The position numbers and the translations under genes were made by a program. Below, one piece after another: positions 51,986 through 61,427 of a DNA stretch of 64,000 nt (position 1 is the first letter of the stretch; each line of letters starts with the position of its first letter). The stretch lies in NCBI RefSeq assembly GCF_007830545.1, contig NZ_VLLF01000003.1:248001-312000 (forward strand). The letters run 5' to 3'. The DNA is from Roseibium hamelinense (GTDB taxonomy: Bacteria > Pseudomonadota > Alphaproteobacteria > Rhizobiales > Stappiaceae). The notes under the pieces are model-generated. The model was not told the DNA's origin. It saw only the letters and a list, made by a program, of their open reading frames with translations, and made no database searches.

Positions 51986-52633
51986 TCAGCCCGTGGCCGG
52001 CTGGCTCAAGAAACTGTCCAGCATGCCGTAGCCGGTGCGCCTTATTTCCAGCGGAAGGTCAAGCCGCTCGGCGGCCGCTCTTGCTGATTCTTCCAGTTCA
52101 GGATTGCTGGTTTGCGCTAGGTAAAGAACGCGCGTGTAGTGGGCGAAATACATGTCGCGCAAATGCGGGTGCCAATCGAGCCCGAGCGGTTCAATAACCA
52201 TGGTCTGAAAATGACGGGCCAGGAAATCCGTCAGGTAAAACGTGCCCAGCTGGTCTTCCTCGAGCTGGTTGAATTCTTCAAGTCCGGTGAAGAATGCATA
52301 ACAATGCGCGCCTTCGATGCGCCGGGCGCCAGTCTCATTCAAAACGTTGTCGAGCAGGCCGCCGGTTCCGCAGTCGCCGTATCCGATCAGTATCTCGTCG
52401 TAAACATCCCGGTTCAACAGGATGGCTTTCCGGACTTCCTCGGGGATCTTGTCGGGGGTGTTGTGGAGCTGAGCCGGCAGGCAGGTCAGGTCGATATGAT
52501 CGAGCCCGTTGCGATCACGGATCGCTATGATCTCACGTGCCAGGGCGCCGCATGCAATGACAAGGACCCGGCCAATTTTCTTGGCCGGGCCCGATGTATC
52601 GTCAAATTCGAAAAGGGGAACGCCGGTGCTCAT
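51986..52633 (-). CDS. DUF1638 protein in corrinoid operon
   Basis: A 215-residue cytoplasmic protein of DUF1638. Conserved parts are VLVIACGALAREI near the N-terminus, LTCLPAQLHNTPDKIPEEVR, ILIGYGDCGTGGLLD and GAHCYAFFTGLEEF. Cysteines and histidines in ACG, YGDCGTGG and EGAHCY could bind a metal or corrinoid. Members are often found beside corrinoid methyltransferase genes (from memory), but no reaction is established. It lies 24 bp after the corrinoid protein gene and 139 bp before the virulence-factor-like gene. Confidence 0.83.
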   Translation of the reverse strand: MSTGVPLFEFDDTSGPAKKIGRVLVIACGALAREIIAIRDRNGLDHIDLTCLPAQLHNTPDKIPEEVRKAILLNRDVYDEILIGYGDCGTGGLLDNVLNETGARRIEGAHCYAFFTGLEEFNQLEEDQLGTFYLTDFLARHFQTMVIEPLGLDWHPHLRDMYFAHYTRVLYLAQTSNPELEESARAAAERLDLPLEIRRTGYGMLDSFLSQPATG

Positions 52634-52657
52634 GCGCGTGGCATCCCATCCGTCCGG

Positions 52658-53362
52658 TCAAGCGCGGCTTGCCAATTGGTTGTGGCGGCGTGCAATCAGA
52701 TCAGTGGCCATCTCGACGGCAACGGCTGCGTCGCGGCAGTATCCGTCTGCGCCGACAGCTTCGCCGAATTCCTCGTTCAGAGGTGCACCACCGACCAGAA
52801 CGATGTACTGGTCACGAATGCCTTTGGCCTTCATCTCGTCGATCACGACCTTCATGTAAGGCATGGTCGTTGTAAGTAGGGCCGACATGCCGAGGATGTC
52901 CGGCTGGTGCTCTTCGAGAGCTGCGAGGTAATTTTCGACCGGGTTGTTGATCCCGATGTCGATCACTTCAAAACCGGCCCCCTCCATCATCATGGAGACA
53001 AGGTTTTTGCCAATGTCGTGGATGTCGCCTTTGACGGTGCCAATCACCATCTTGCCGACCTTCGGCGCGCCGGTTTCGGCGAGCAGCGGGCGCAGGATGC
53101 CCATACCGGCCTTCATCGCATTCGCTGACAAAAGCACCTCGGGCACGAAAAGGATGCCATCACGGAAGTCAACGCCGACGATCCGCATGCCTTCGACAAG
53201 TGCCTTTGTCAGGATGTCATAAGGCGCCCAGCCGCGTTCGAGCAGGATGTTCACGGCTTCCTGGATCTCTTCCTGCAGGCCGTCGTAAAGATCGTCATGC
53301 ATTTGCTCGACGAGTTCGTCGTCGGACAGGGCGCTCAGGTCAATATCTTCTTCGTCAGACAT
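52658..53362 (-). CDS. Corrinoid (B12-binding) methyl carrier protein
   Basis: A 234-residue corrinoid protein of the MttC/MtbC/MetH B12-module type. Residues about 20-95 form the helical cap domain, and 100-225 the Rossmann B12 domain. The base-off/His-on ligand is His115 in the D-x-H-x-x-G motif (GDIHDIGKN), with S-x-L near 160 and GG near 191 completing the fingerprint. It would accept the methyl group from the MttB-like enzyme and hand it to the pterin methyltransferase. GGAG six bases before the ATG at 53362. First gene of the six-gene leftward operon. Confidence 0.93.
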   Translation of the reverse strand: MSDEEDIDLSALSDDELVEQMHDDLYDGLQEEIQEAVNILLERGWAPYDILTKALVEGMRIVGVDFRDGILFVPEVLLSANAMKAGMGILRPLLAETGAPKVGKMVIGTVKGDIHDIGKNLVSMMMEGAGFEVIDIGINNPVENYLAALEEHQPDILGMSALLTTTMPYMKVVIDEMKAKGIRDQYIVLVGGAPLNEEFGEAVGADGYCRDAAVAVEMATDLIARRHNQLASRA

Positions 53363-53639
53363 TCACGTCTCCATGGGCATCACGGGCCCTCGAAACACTT
53401 TTGTTTATGTAAAAACCTTATGGCCACCGCGCGATTTGCCGGTATCTTCAAAACGACACCCCAAGTCGCACCTGCGACAGAGTGTTTCACTGCGAAAAAC
53501 TTCAGTCACAGCAACAGCCGATCCGGCGGATCAAATCACAATTTTCCGTCAACATTTGAAGCAATTGCCGATCATTGCACGATGTCTGAAACCGGCTGTT
53601 GAATGTCGGTTTTGCATCGCGGGCACGCCGGGTCGTGGT
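53363..53639. other. Divergent control region between corrinoid operon and riboswitch
   Basis: About 280 bases with no gene. It must contain the leftward promoter of the corrinoid operon and the rightward promoter that transcribes the riboswitch and gbcAB-like genes. I find no second riboswitch on the minus strand and no clear -35/-10 pair. Confidence 0.4.
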
Positions 53640-53830
53640 GCTATGCACAATTTCGCAAGGTGCGGCCATGATGGCCGATAATTCGGGAAGACGGTGAAAG
53701 GCCGTCACTGCCCCCGCAACGGTGACAGGACGAAAGCAGCTGCCAAAACCAGCCGGTGACACCGAGCTGGTGCCTCAGGCGGCGATCGGACGGTCCTGAA
53801 GTCCGGAAACCAGCCTTGCGGAGAGAACGT
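53640..53830 (+). promoter_or_regulatory. Cobalamin (AdoCbl-type) riboswitch
   Basis: Matches the cobalamin aptamer in order: GGTGC near 53659, GGGAA, CGGTGAAAGGCCGTC, the core ACTGCCCCCGCAACGGT (53706-53722) and the B12 box AAGTCCGGAAACCAGCC (53799-53815). A variable arm lies between (53723-53797). Orientation is plus, in front of the Rieske oxygenase gene. Aptamers of this class normally reduce expression when adenosyl- or methylcobalamin is abundant. End positions are approximate. Confidence 0.95.
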
Positions 53831-53860
53831 TGAGCCGCGGTGGGCGGTAACAGGCGCGAG

Positions 53861-53896
53861 GGTGTTGCCGTCCGGTTGATCGGTTGAGGCAGCACC
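53861..53896 (+). promoter_or_regulatory. Putative expression-platform hairpin of the riboswitch
   Basis: GGTGTTGCC at 53861-53869 can pair with GGCAGCACC at 53888-53896 (nine pairs, one G-U). It lies between the aptamer and the gene start. No T-run follows, so control by translation or Rho seems likelier than intrinsic termination. Which part competes with the aptamer is not determined. Confidence 0.4.
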
Positions 53897-53932
53897 TCCT
53901 GTATCCCCCTATCTGCGCATGATTTTTATTGA

Positions 53933-55201
<1,269 letters not shown>

Positions 55202-55208
55202 TCCCCAC

Positions 55209-56291
55209 ATGAGCCTTTTGAAATCTGCCGGTGCTGCCGGTCCTGCCATTTGGGATGACAGCGAACTGCTGGAATGCGTTGCCATCGTGCCTGAAGTGCC
55301 CAATGTCGCAACGTTTTGCTTTCAAGCGCCATCAGGCGCGTTGTTCGACTATTTACCCGGACAGTTCCTGACGCTGGAACTCCCGGTCAATGGCGGGCCG
55401 CTTTACCGGACCTACACGATTTCGTCCTCCCCCTCGCGGCCGATGTCGATCACCGTCACCGTGAAGGCGCAGGACGACAGTATCGGCACGCGGTGGATGC
55501 TGGATCACCTCAAACCGGGCATGCGCATCAAGGCAATCGGGCCGGCAGGCGTGTTCAGCCACAAGCTGCATCCTGCTGACAAGTACCTGTTCATTTCGGC
55601 CGGCTCCGGGATCACCCCGATGATGTCGATGGCAAGCTACATGTTCGACCATGGCAGCGAACCGGATATCGTCATGATCAACTGTGCCAAACGGCCATCG
55701 GAAATCATCTTCCGGGAACGTCTCGAGCACATGGCAAGCCGGGTGCCCGGCATCGATCTCAAATTCGTTGTCGGCACCAATGACCGTTACAAGGTGTGGA
55801 CCGGGTATCAGGGCCACTTGAACCAGCTGATGCTGGGTCTGATGGCACCGGACTATCTGGAACGCGAGGTGTTTTGCTGCGGACCGGAGGAATTCATGCA
55901 GGCTGTGCGCGATGCGCTGTCTGCACTCGGATACGATATGGACCGCTATCATCAGGAGAGCTTTCACGCCCCGGCTGCGACCGAGGCCGAAGTTCCAGAG
56001 CTCGACGATGTGGTGCCGGATGAGGCGGAAACTGCCGAGATCTACTTCCTGCAGTCGGACGTGCGCACAAAATGCACCGAGACCGATACCGTATTGAATG
56101 CGGCGCGCTCCGCCGGTTTGAATATTCCCTCTGGGTGTACCTTTGGGGTGTGCGGTACGTGCAAGATCAAGAAAACCTCAGGCGACGTTCACATGGTGCA
56201 CAGCGGCGGGATTTCGGAAGAAGATATCGAGGACGGTTTCATCCTCGCGTGCTGTTCGCATCCGATCGGCAAGGTCGAGGTCGAGGTCTGA
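55209..56291 (+). CDS. gbcB: GbcB-like flavin/2Fe-2S reductase
   Basis: 360 residues. Domain order is FAD (LYRTYTISSSPS), NAD(P)H (FISAGSGITPMMSM, FCCGPEEFM), then a C-terminal plant-type 2Fe-2S ferredoxin domain with Cys310, Cys315, Cys318 and Cys348 (CTFGVCGTC). This is the standard layout of the electron donor for a GbcA-type Rieske oxygenase. Translationally close to gbcA, so under the same riboswitch. It ends 10 bp from the convergent HD-GYP gene. Confidence 0.9.
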   Translation: MSLLKSAGAAGPAIWDDSELLECVAIVPEVPNVATFCFQAPSGALFDYLPGQFLTLELPVNGGPLYRTYTISSSPSRPMSITVTVKAQDDSIGTRWMLDHLKPGMRIKAIGPAGVFSHKLHPADKYLFISAGSGITPMMSMASYMFDHGSEPDIVMINCAKRPSEIIFRERLEHMASRVPGIDLKFVVGTNDRYKVWTGYQGHLNQLMLGLMAPDYLEREVFCCGPEEFMQAVRDALSALGYDMDRYHQESFHAPAATEAEVPELDDVVPDEAETAEIYFLQSDVRTKCTETDTVLNAARSAGLNIPSGCTFGVCGTCKIKKTSGDVHMVHSGGISEEDIEDGFILACCSHPIGKVEVEV

Positions 56292-56301
56292 CACAGGGGC
56301 G

Positions 56302-57387
56302 CTACTGAGCGGCTTGGCTCTTGACCTTCGCAAATCCGCCGGTTTCGCGGCCGGGTTTGCTTTTGAATTCCTTGAAGAGTTTCTGATCCAGCTTGCTGCC
56401 CATGCCCTGAAGGATACCGTGGGCTGTTTCCACGGGCATGGCCGCCTTGTAAGCGCGGTCTTCGACAAGGGCTGCGAAGATATCGCAGATCGTCATAACG
56501 CGGATCTCCTCGGGAATGTCCTGCGCCATTTTCCCGTTCGGATAGCCAGACCCGTCGAGCATTTCATGATGGTCCCGCGTGATCGCAAGGAGCCGCTCAT
56601 CGAAATTCTCGGCCTTTTTCAACATAGCAACCCCGGCTTCGGGGTGGCGGCGGACAACATCCATCTCCTCAGCGGTCAGCTTCCCGGGCTTGTCTAGGAT
56701 CTGAAGCGGGATGGCTGTTTTGCCGATGTCGTGAACAATGCCGCCTGATGTGATGACGTCCAGCGCGCGGTCGTCCAACGACAGCCGATAGCCGAAGTCT
56801 GCGCATACGGCCGCAACCAGCAGCGAATGCCGGGTTGTATGTGAGTGGTAGGCGTTGATGGTTTCCAGCACACCATCCAACCCGTGGCGCTTGATGGCAG
56901 CGTTGATGGCGCCGGCTGCCCAGGTAACTTTGGTAATCGGAGGCGGAGCACCGAGCATGGCGGCCAGATTGATGTCGTTAAAGGCCCGCCGCACCCGGTT
57001 CATCTCCGGTCCGGCCGGCGTTGCCATGGCGCGTTTGCCCTGCATGTCTGCAAACAGCTCATAAAGCGTGCTCAGCGTGTGGCGGGCATTTTCCGCACGG
57101 CTCAAAAGAACGGCGCCGGTCAGCGCCTCGGCCTGCTTTTGTTCGTGATGATCTCCGGGCGAATAATAGACCGCGACCTTCCGGTCGGCGTCGAGATATT
57201 CGCGGATCTGAAAAACCGTCTCGCGGGCCGAGAGAATTTGGTCGAAGACAATAATTGAGGCGTCATCGGCGACGGACTGGGTCAGGCCGCCCGAGGCGAT
57301 GGCTTTGATTTTGAAGGCTCGCGCCAGGAGTTTCGCCCGCTCGATCGACCGGGAGATCGAATCCGAGACGAACAGGATATCGTACAT
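56302..57387 (-). CDS. HD-GYP domain phosphodiesterase with divergent receiver-like N-terminus
   Basis: A 361-residue soluble protein. Residues about 1-125 look like a degenerate response-regulator fold (YDILFVSDSISRSIERAKLLA) lacking the usual phospho-acceptor context. Residues about 170-350 are HD-GYP: IVHDIGKTAIP with the metal-binding HD, and DHHEMLDGSGYPNG, the GYP signature. It probably hydrolyses c-di-GMP to control motility or biofilm, linking loosely to the capsule and chemoreceptor genes. The ATG at 57387 is the only good start. Convergent with gbcB. Confidence 0.88.
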   Translation of the reverse strand: MYDILFVSDSISRSIERAKLLARAFKIKAIASGGLTQSVADDASIIVFDQILSARETVFQIREYLDADRKVAVYYSPGDHHEQKQAEALTGAVLLSRAENARHTLSTLYELFADMQGKRAMATPAGPEMNRVRRAFNDINLAAMLGAPPPITKVTWAAGAINAAIKRHGLDGVLETINAYHSHTTRHSLLVAAVCADFGYRLSLDDRALDVITSGGIVHDIGKTAIPLQILDKPGKLTAEEMDVVRRHPEAGVAMLKKAENFDERLLAITRDHHEMLDGSGYPNGKMAQDIPEEIRVMTICDIFAALVEDRAYKAAMPVETAHGILQGMGSKLDQKLFKEFKSKPGRETGGFAKVKSQAAQ

Positions 57388-57602
57388 CCCCGTGTGCCAC
57401 CTCTGTTGCCGCCGGGCGGATCTTGTTCGGACCTTTATTTGGTTTGTGGAAGTGCTCGAAAAAATGAACTGCTTCCTATATCCGAAACACTGTCGCTGTT
57501 ATTTGTTGAGGTGGAGTTAACTGGCGGAATTAATTGTCATTTTCGTAGACTAGAACAAATAACCGCAATAATTACATTGGTATATATTTCAATTTTCGAT
57601 TG

Positions 57603-57637
57603 CGAGGCCCGGTTGTGGCCAGCACGTCCGGGCCCCG
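57603..57637 (-). terminator. GC-rich hairpin downstream of fhs
   Basis: CGAGGCCCGG and CCGGGCCCCG pair with one mismatch around a 15-base loop, 14 bases after the fhs stop on the minus strand. No T-run, so it is a weak or Rho-assisted terminator at best. The rest of 57388-57602 is AT-rich and should include the HD-GYP promoter. Confidence 0.5.
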
Positions 57638-57650
57638 CATATTCCATCAA

Positions 57651-59321
57651 TTAGAACAGGCCCTCAATCTGGCCCTTGCTGTCCAGCTTGATGTGGTTGG
57701 CCGAGGGCACGCGCGGCAGACCCGGCATGGTCATGATTTCCCCGCAGATGGCGACGATGAAGCCCGCACCGGCCGAGAGCCGCACTTCACGGACCGGCAC
57801 GCTGTGGCCGACCGGCGCACCGCGCAGGTTCGGATCGGTCGAGAACGAGTACTGGGTCTTCGCCATGCACACCGGCAGGTTGCCGAAGCCGTCGGCTTCC
57901 CAGCGCTTCAGCTGATCGCGCACGGACTTGTCCGCCAGCACCTCGTCGGCGCGGTAGATCCGCTTCGCGATGGTTTCGATCTTTTCGAACAGCGACAGGC
58001 TGTCGTCGTAAAGCGGGGCGAATTGCGCAGCGCCGCTTTCTGCGAGTGCAACAACCTTTTCGGCGAGTTCGGCCGTGCCTTCAGAGCCCTTGGCCCAATG
58101 CGATGCCAGAATCGCATCAACGCCGAGTTCGGCGCAATAGGCTTTGACAGCTTCGACTTCTGCTTCGGTATCGGCGGTGAAATGGTTGATCGCGACCACC
58201 GCAGGCACGCCGAACTGCTTGACGTTTTCGATATGGCGGCCAAGGTTCGCGCAGCCCTTCTTGACCGCATCGACGTTTTCCGCGCCGAGGTCTTCCTTGG
58301 CCACGCCGCCATTCATTTTCAGGGCCCGCACGGTGGCCACAATCACGACCGCGTCGGGTGATAGCCCGGCCTTCCGGCACTTGATGTCGAAGAATTTTTC
58401 AGCGCCAAGGTCCGCACCGAATCCGGCCTCTGTCACCACATAATCGGCCAGTTTCAGCGCTGATTGGGTCGCCATGACCGAGTTACAGCCATGGGCTATG
58501 TTGGCGAACGGTCCGCCATGGATGAAGGCCGGGTTGTTTTCCAGCGTCTGAACAAGGTTCGGCTGGATGGCCTCTTTCAACAGCACGGTCATGGCGCCGT
58601 CTGCTTCCAGATCGCGGGCGCGGATGGCGGTCCGGTCGCGGCGGTAAGCAACGATGATGTCGCCAAGGCGCCGTTGAAGATCGTCAAGGTCGGTGGCGAG
58701 GCACAGGATCGCCATGATCTCGGAGGCGACGGTGATGTCGAACCCGCCTTCGCGCGGGAAGCCATTGGCAACACCGCCAAGCGAGCAGACGATTTCGCGC
58801 AGGGCCCGGTCGTTCATGTCGAGAACCCGGCGCCAGACGACGCGCCGCTGGTCGATGCCGAGCTCATTGCCCCAGTAGATGTGGTTCTCGATCAGCGCCG
58901 ACAGAAGATTGTGCGCCGAGGTGATGGCATGAAAATCGCCGGTAAAGTGCAGGTTGATGTCTTCCATCGGAACGACCTGAGCATGCCCGCCGCCGGCCGC
59001 ACCGCCCTTCATGCCGAAGCATGGGCCGAGCGAGGGCTCGCGCAAACAGATCATTGCGTTCTTGCCGATCCGGTTGAGGCCGTCCCCGAGACCGACCGTG
59101 GTCGTGGTTTTGCCTTCACCAGCCGGTGTCGGGTTAATCGCCGTGACCAGGATCAGCTTGCCGTTTTGCTTGCCATCCAGCGAGGACAAGAATTCGCCCG
59201 ACACTTTTGCCTTGGTTTTCCCATACGGGATCAAGGCCTCGTCCGGAATGTTCAGCCGGACCGCAATGTCCTGGATAGGTTTCATATTGGCCGCGCGGGC
59301 TATTTCGATGTCGCTCGCCAT
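57651..59321 (-). CDS. fhs: Formate-tetrahydrofolate ligase
   Basis: Reversibly joins formate and THF using ATP; in oxidative C1 flow it can release formate and make ATP. The 556-residue length is typical. Hallmarks: the nucleotide loop [54 protein letters not shown], a DMNDRALR block and [19 protein letters not shown] at 59321. Divergent from an XRE-cupin regulator that may control it. With FolD, the MetF-like protein and the pterin methyltransferase it completes a route from methyl groups to formate. Confidence 0.96.
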   Translation of the reverse strand: MASDIEIARAANMKPIQDIAVRLNIPDEALIPYGKTKAKVSGEFLSSLDGKQNGKLILVTAINPTPAGEGKTTTTVGLGDGLNRIGKNAMICLREPSLGPCFGMKGGAAGGGHAQVVPMEDINLHFTGDFHAITSAHNLLSALIENHIYWGNELGIDQRRVVWRRVLDMNDRALREIVCSLGGVANGFPREGGFDITVASEIMAILCLATDLDDLQRRLGDIIVAYRRDRTAIRARDLEADGAMTVLLKEAIQPNLVQTLENNPAFIHGGPFANIAHGCNSVMATQSALKLADYVVTEAGFGADLGAEKFFDIKCRKAGLSPDAVVIVATVRALKMNGGVAKEDLGAENVDAVKKGCANLGRHIENVKQFGVPAVVAINHFTADTEAEVEAVKAYCAELGVDAILASHWAKGSEGTAELAEKVVALAESGAAQFAPLYDDSLSLFEKIETIAKRIYRADEVLADKSVRDQLKRWEADGFGNLPVCMAKTQYSFSTDPNLRGAPVGHSVPVREVRLSAGAGFIVAICGEIMTMPGLPRVPSANHIKLDSKGQIEGLF

Positions 59322-59455
59322 GCGTGTTTCCTCAACGTCTTCGGGCGCATTTCAAGGCCCTTGTGATTGATGGTCCGAACCCTAGGCGAGACAGCTGATC
59401 GGGCACCGTCCCAAATCCGACGCCGCTGGCACGGGATGCGACGGGATGGCGCAGG

Positions 59456-59472
59456 TGTGCAATTCTGTGCAA
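59456..59472. promoter_or_regulatory. Two TGTGCAA direct repeats, candidate operator
   Basis: TGTGCAA occurs at 59456-59462 and 59466-59472, exactly one helical turn apart, in the 226-base gap between divergent fhs and the XRE-cupin gene. This is a plausible binding site for the adjacent regulator, but short enough to be chance. Confidence 0.3.
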
Positions 59473-59547
59473 GCAAGCTGCTGGCATGACCGGGCTGGGA
59501 GCGCTAAGAAGGAGGTCCGCGTAACTGGTTGATAAAGCAAACACCCC

Positions 59548-60108
59548 ATGAGCGAACCGGACGTTCTCGCCCGTCTGCCTGAGCGGCTCAAAAAAGCCCG
59601 CCGTGCCCAAAACCTTTCTCTTGAGGCGGTCGAGAAGCTGTCGGGCGTCTCGAAGTCCATGATCAGCCAGATCGAGCGCGGGGAGGCCAACCCCACCATC
59701 GCCACGCTCTTGAACCTGACACGCGCGCTGAACGTGGATTTTGCCGGTCTGCTCGGCGAGGAAGCGCCTGAAGACCGGGTTGAAATCCTGCACCGGCATC
59801 AAACACCGTCCTTCGACCGCGCCAAGGACGGCTGCAAGGTTCGCATCCTGTCTTCGCCGCAGGACACTGGGCGCCTCGAAGTGTACGAGCTGGTGTTTGC
59901 CGACGGCGGCAAGCTGGTCAGCAAGGCGCATGAGCGGGGAACGCGGGAGCAGCTGGTGGTGCAAGAGGGGTGCTTGCGCGTGATATCCGGCGTTGCCAAG
60001 GGCGAGATCAAGCAAGGCGACACCGCGCGCTATGCGGCCGATGTGCCGCACGCGATTGAAGCGGTCGATGGTCCGGCGCGTGCGATCCTTCTTGTGGTCA
60101 ATATTTGA
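59548..60108 (+). CDS. XRE-family regulator with C-terminal cupin domain
   Basis: 186 residues. Residues about 8-65 form a Cro/C1 HTH (LKKARRAQNLSLEAVEKLSG then SKSMISQIERGEANPTIATL). Residues about 110-185 form a small beta-barrel cupin (GTREQLVVQEGCLRVI, IKQGDTARYAADVPHAIEA) likely to bind a small ligand. This PuuR/SutR-like layout usually regulates amine, amino acid or sulfur use. Divergent from fhs, so C1 metabolism is a possible target. GGAGG lies over 30 bases upstream and cannot serve the ATG at 59548. Confidence 0.9.
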   Translation: MSEPDVLARLPERLKKARRAQNLSLEAVEKLSGVSKSMISQIERGEANPTIATLLNLTRALNVDFAGLLGEEAPEDRVEILHRHQTPSFDRAKDGCKVRILSSPQDTGRLEVYELVFADGGKLVSKAHERGTREQLVVQEGCLRVISGVAKGEIKQGDTARYAADVPHAIEAVDGPARAILLVVNI

Positions 60109-60186
60109 AAATGACCTGGGGCAGCAGCGCCCCCGACGGTCAGTCCCAACGGCATTGGAAACACTGCCGGACGTGTCTTGGTGGAT

Positions 60187-60226
60187 CGACCGCCGCCGCA
60201 GGCAGGCACCGGCAGGCGGTGGGTCG
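60187..60226. terminator. Bidirectional terminator-like hairpin
   Basis: CGACC-G-CCGCC pairs with GGCGG-TG-GGTCG across a 17-base loop, between the convergent XRE-cupin and VOC genes. It is GC-rich with no T-run on either side. Likely ends one or both transcripts. Confidence 0.4.
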
Positions 60227-60228
60227 AG

Positions 60229-60600
60229 TTACTTCGTAAGATCCTGTGCCAGCATGAGCGCATTGCCGTCGGGATCATAGAACGTGGCGGTGCTGACCAT
60301 GCCTTCGATGGTTTCCGTCTCACCGTCGAACCTGACGTCTTCTGCCTCAAGGGCGGCCCGCGCCACCGCTATGTCAGCCACGCCGAACACAGGGACGGTA
60401 TTGCCCGGGTTTGGGTCTGCCTGTTCACCCAGACCCAGCGTGACGCCGTCAGTCTTGGTCGACATTTCACTCCACCCGGCTTCATCGATGTGCATGAGCA
60501 ACTGAAATCCAAGGTGCTTTTCATACCACTCGGCGCTGACGTGCCTGTCGCGGACCGAGAGAGCCAGAGTGATCGTGTTGTCCAAAGAAATGGCAGGCAT
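60229..60600 (-). CDS. VOC-family (glyoxalase/bleomycin-resistance fold) protein
   Basis: 123 residues with the paired beta-alpha-beta-beta-beta motif of the vicinal oxygen chelate family: TLALSVRDRHVSAEWYEKHLGFQLL in the first half, FGVADIAVARAALEAEDVRF and TATFYDPDGNALML in the second. Substrate unknown; members include glyoxalase I, dioxygenases and resistance proteins. The gene is divergent from a winged-helix regulator with a symmetric site between, so it is probably induced by its substrate. ATG at 60600. Confidence 0.88.
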   Translation of the reverse strand: MPAISLDNTITLALSVRDRHVSAEWYEKHLGFQLLMHIDEAGWSEMSTKTDGVTLGLGEQADPNPGNTVPVFGVADIAVARAALEAEDVRFDGETETIEGMVSTATFYDPDGNALMLAQDLTK

Positions 60601-60627
60601 GACGCTTACCTATGTAGCAAAAGTATA

Positions 60628-60654
60628 GTAGCTATCATTCATGGATATAGCTAC
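60628..60654. promoter_or_regulatory. Inverted-repeat operator at the VOC/regulator divergent promoter
   Basis: GTAGCTAT, eleven bases, ATAGCTAC: a perfect 8-bp inverted repeat overlapping the regulator's start codon, in a 40-base divergent gap. A further ATAG-TAG-CTAT palindrome (60625-60635) overlaps its left arm. Fits autoregulation by the adjacent winged-helix protein. Confidence 0.55.
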
Positions 60655-61174
60655 CCTTGTCAAGCTCACCTCCAAGGCCTGGTCGCTGAAAATCCTCGCC
60701 CTGCTGCACTCGGGCGTGCCCGGCCGGCAGGCGCCTCTGATCGCGGCGGCCAAAGCCAGCCGGAGCGCGTTTGCTGCAAGCCTTCTTCATTTGATCGATC
60801 TTGGCATGCTGGAGAAAAACCCGGGCCACGGTCATCCCCTGAGGCCGGAGTTCCGGCTGACGGACAAGGGCAAGGTGTTCGCTGGCCTAGCGTACCGGAT
60901 CCTGGAAGCGGCGCCGGGTGACGCTGCATCTTCCGTCCTCAAACGAAGCTGGACAGTCCCGGTCCTGGCCGTCACCGGTGCGCCGCGGCGGTTCACCGCA
61001 ATCAAAACCGGCCTGGGCGTCACCGATCGGGCCTTGTCCAAGACCCTGTGCGTTTTGGAAGACCAGGCCTGGCTTCGCCGGGACATTGATGTCGCGCAGC
61101 GCCCGCCTTTGCCAACGTACCAAGCCGTGAATGCAGGCCTGAAAATCAGTGAGGCCATTCGCCTGAGTTTCTAG
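60641..61174 (+). CDS. HxlR-like winged-helix transcriptional regulator
   Basis: 177 residues apparently made of two winged-helix units. The first (about 1-85) has SKAWSLKILALLHSG, SRSAFAASLLHLIDLGMLEK and FRLTDKGKVFAG. The second (about 100-170) has SWTVPVLAVTGAPRRFTAIKTGLGVTDRALSKTLCVLEDQAWLRRD, which reads like an HxlR/MarR DNA-binding helix set. The tandem arrangement is unusual; most HxlR proteins have a single unit of about 110 residues. Divergent from the VOC gene and likely its repressor. The start ATG lies within a candidate operator. Confidence 0.75.
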   Translation: MDIATLVKLTSKAWSLKILALLHSGVPGRQAPLIAAAKASRSAFAASLLHLIDLGMLEKNPGHGHPLRPEFRLTDKGKVFAGLAYRILEAAPGDAASSVLKRSWTVPVLAVTGAPRRFTAIKTGLGVTDRALSKTLCVLEDQAWLRRDIDVAQRPPLPTYQAVNAGLKISEAIRLSF

Positions 61175-61243
61175 TCACCTGAATCTGAAGTTCGTCTCAT
61201 TTCGCGGCGCGCTCGGAACGAACTTCAGATTCAAAAAGGTGAC
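61174..61243. repeat. Long inverted repeat 1 upstream of kbl
   Basis: A 15-bp perfect stem (GAATCTGAAGTTCGT at 61181-61195 with its complement at 61218-61232) extended by a further 7 bp (GTCACCT with AGGTGAC) past a 4-base bulge, around a 22-base loop. It begins at the stop codon of the winged-helix gene. Together with repeat 2 it fills most of the gap before kbl. Confidence 0.8.
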
Positions 61244-61259
61244 GAGCAGATTTATGTTT

Positions 61260-61337
61260 CTAGTGTGGTTTTCGGAATTGAAATTCGTTTCTGAAGTCGC
61301 TGCGAATTTGACACGAATTTCAATTCCACCACACTAG
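61260..61337. repeat. Long inverted repeat 2 upstream of kbl
   Basis: A 15-bp perfect stem (GGAATTGAAATTCGT at 61274-61288 with its complement at 61313-61327) plus a 9-bp outer stem (CTAGTGTGG with CCACACTAG), separated by a small internal loop, around a 24-base loop. Arms and loop (TCGC-n-GCG) resemble those of repeat 1, so the two are probably an old tandem duplication whose stems have changed in step. Confidence 0.8.
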
Positions 61338-61367
61338 CCCCGAGCCGCGAACGCGTTCGGAAGATAC

Positions 61368-61396
61368 TTTCTGTCAAAGGATTTATCCGGTATAGT
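61368..61396 (+). promoter_or_regulatory. Candidate kbl promoter
   Basis: A good -10 box, TATAGT (61391-61396), lies 17 bases after a weak -35-like TTTCTG (61368-61373), directly downstream of inverted repeat 2. This leaves a leader of about 25 bases ending in the GGAGG of kbl. Confidence 0.4.
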
Positions 61397-61427
61397 GGAG
61401 TTAAATTCCATTTTACCGGAGGAAGCC

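Noticed and set aside
53363..53639. Second riboswitch for the leftward corrinoid operon
   Set aside because: No B12 box or CCGCAAC core is found on the minus strand here; the only aptamer points towards the Rieske gene.
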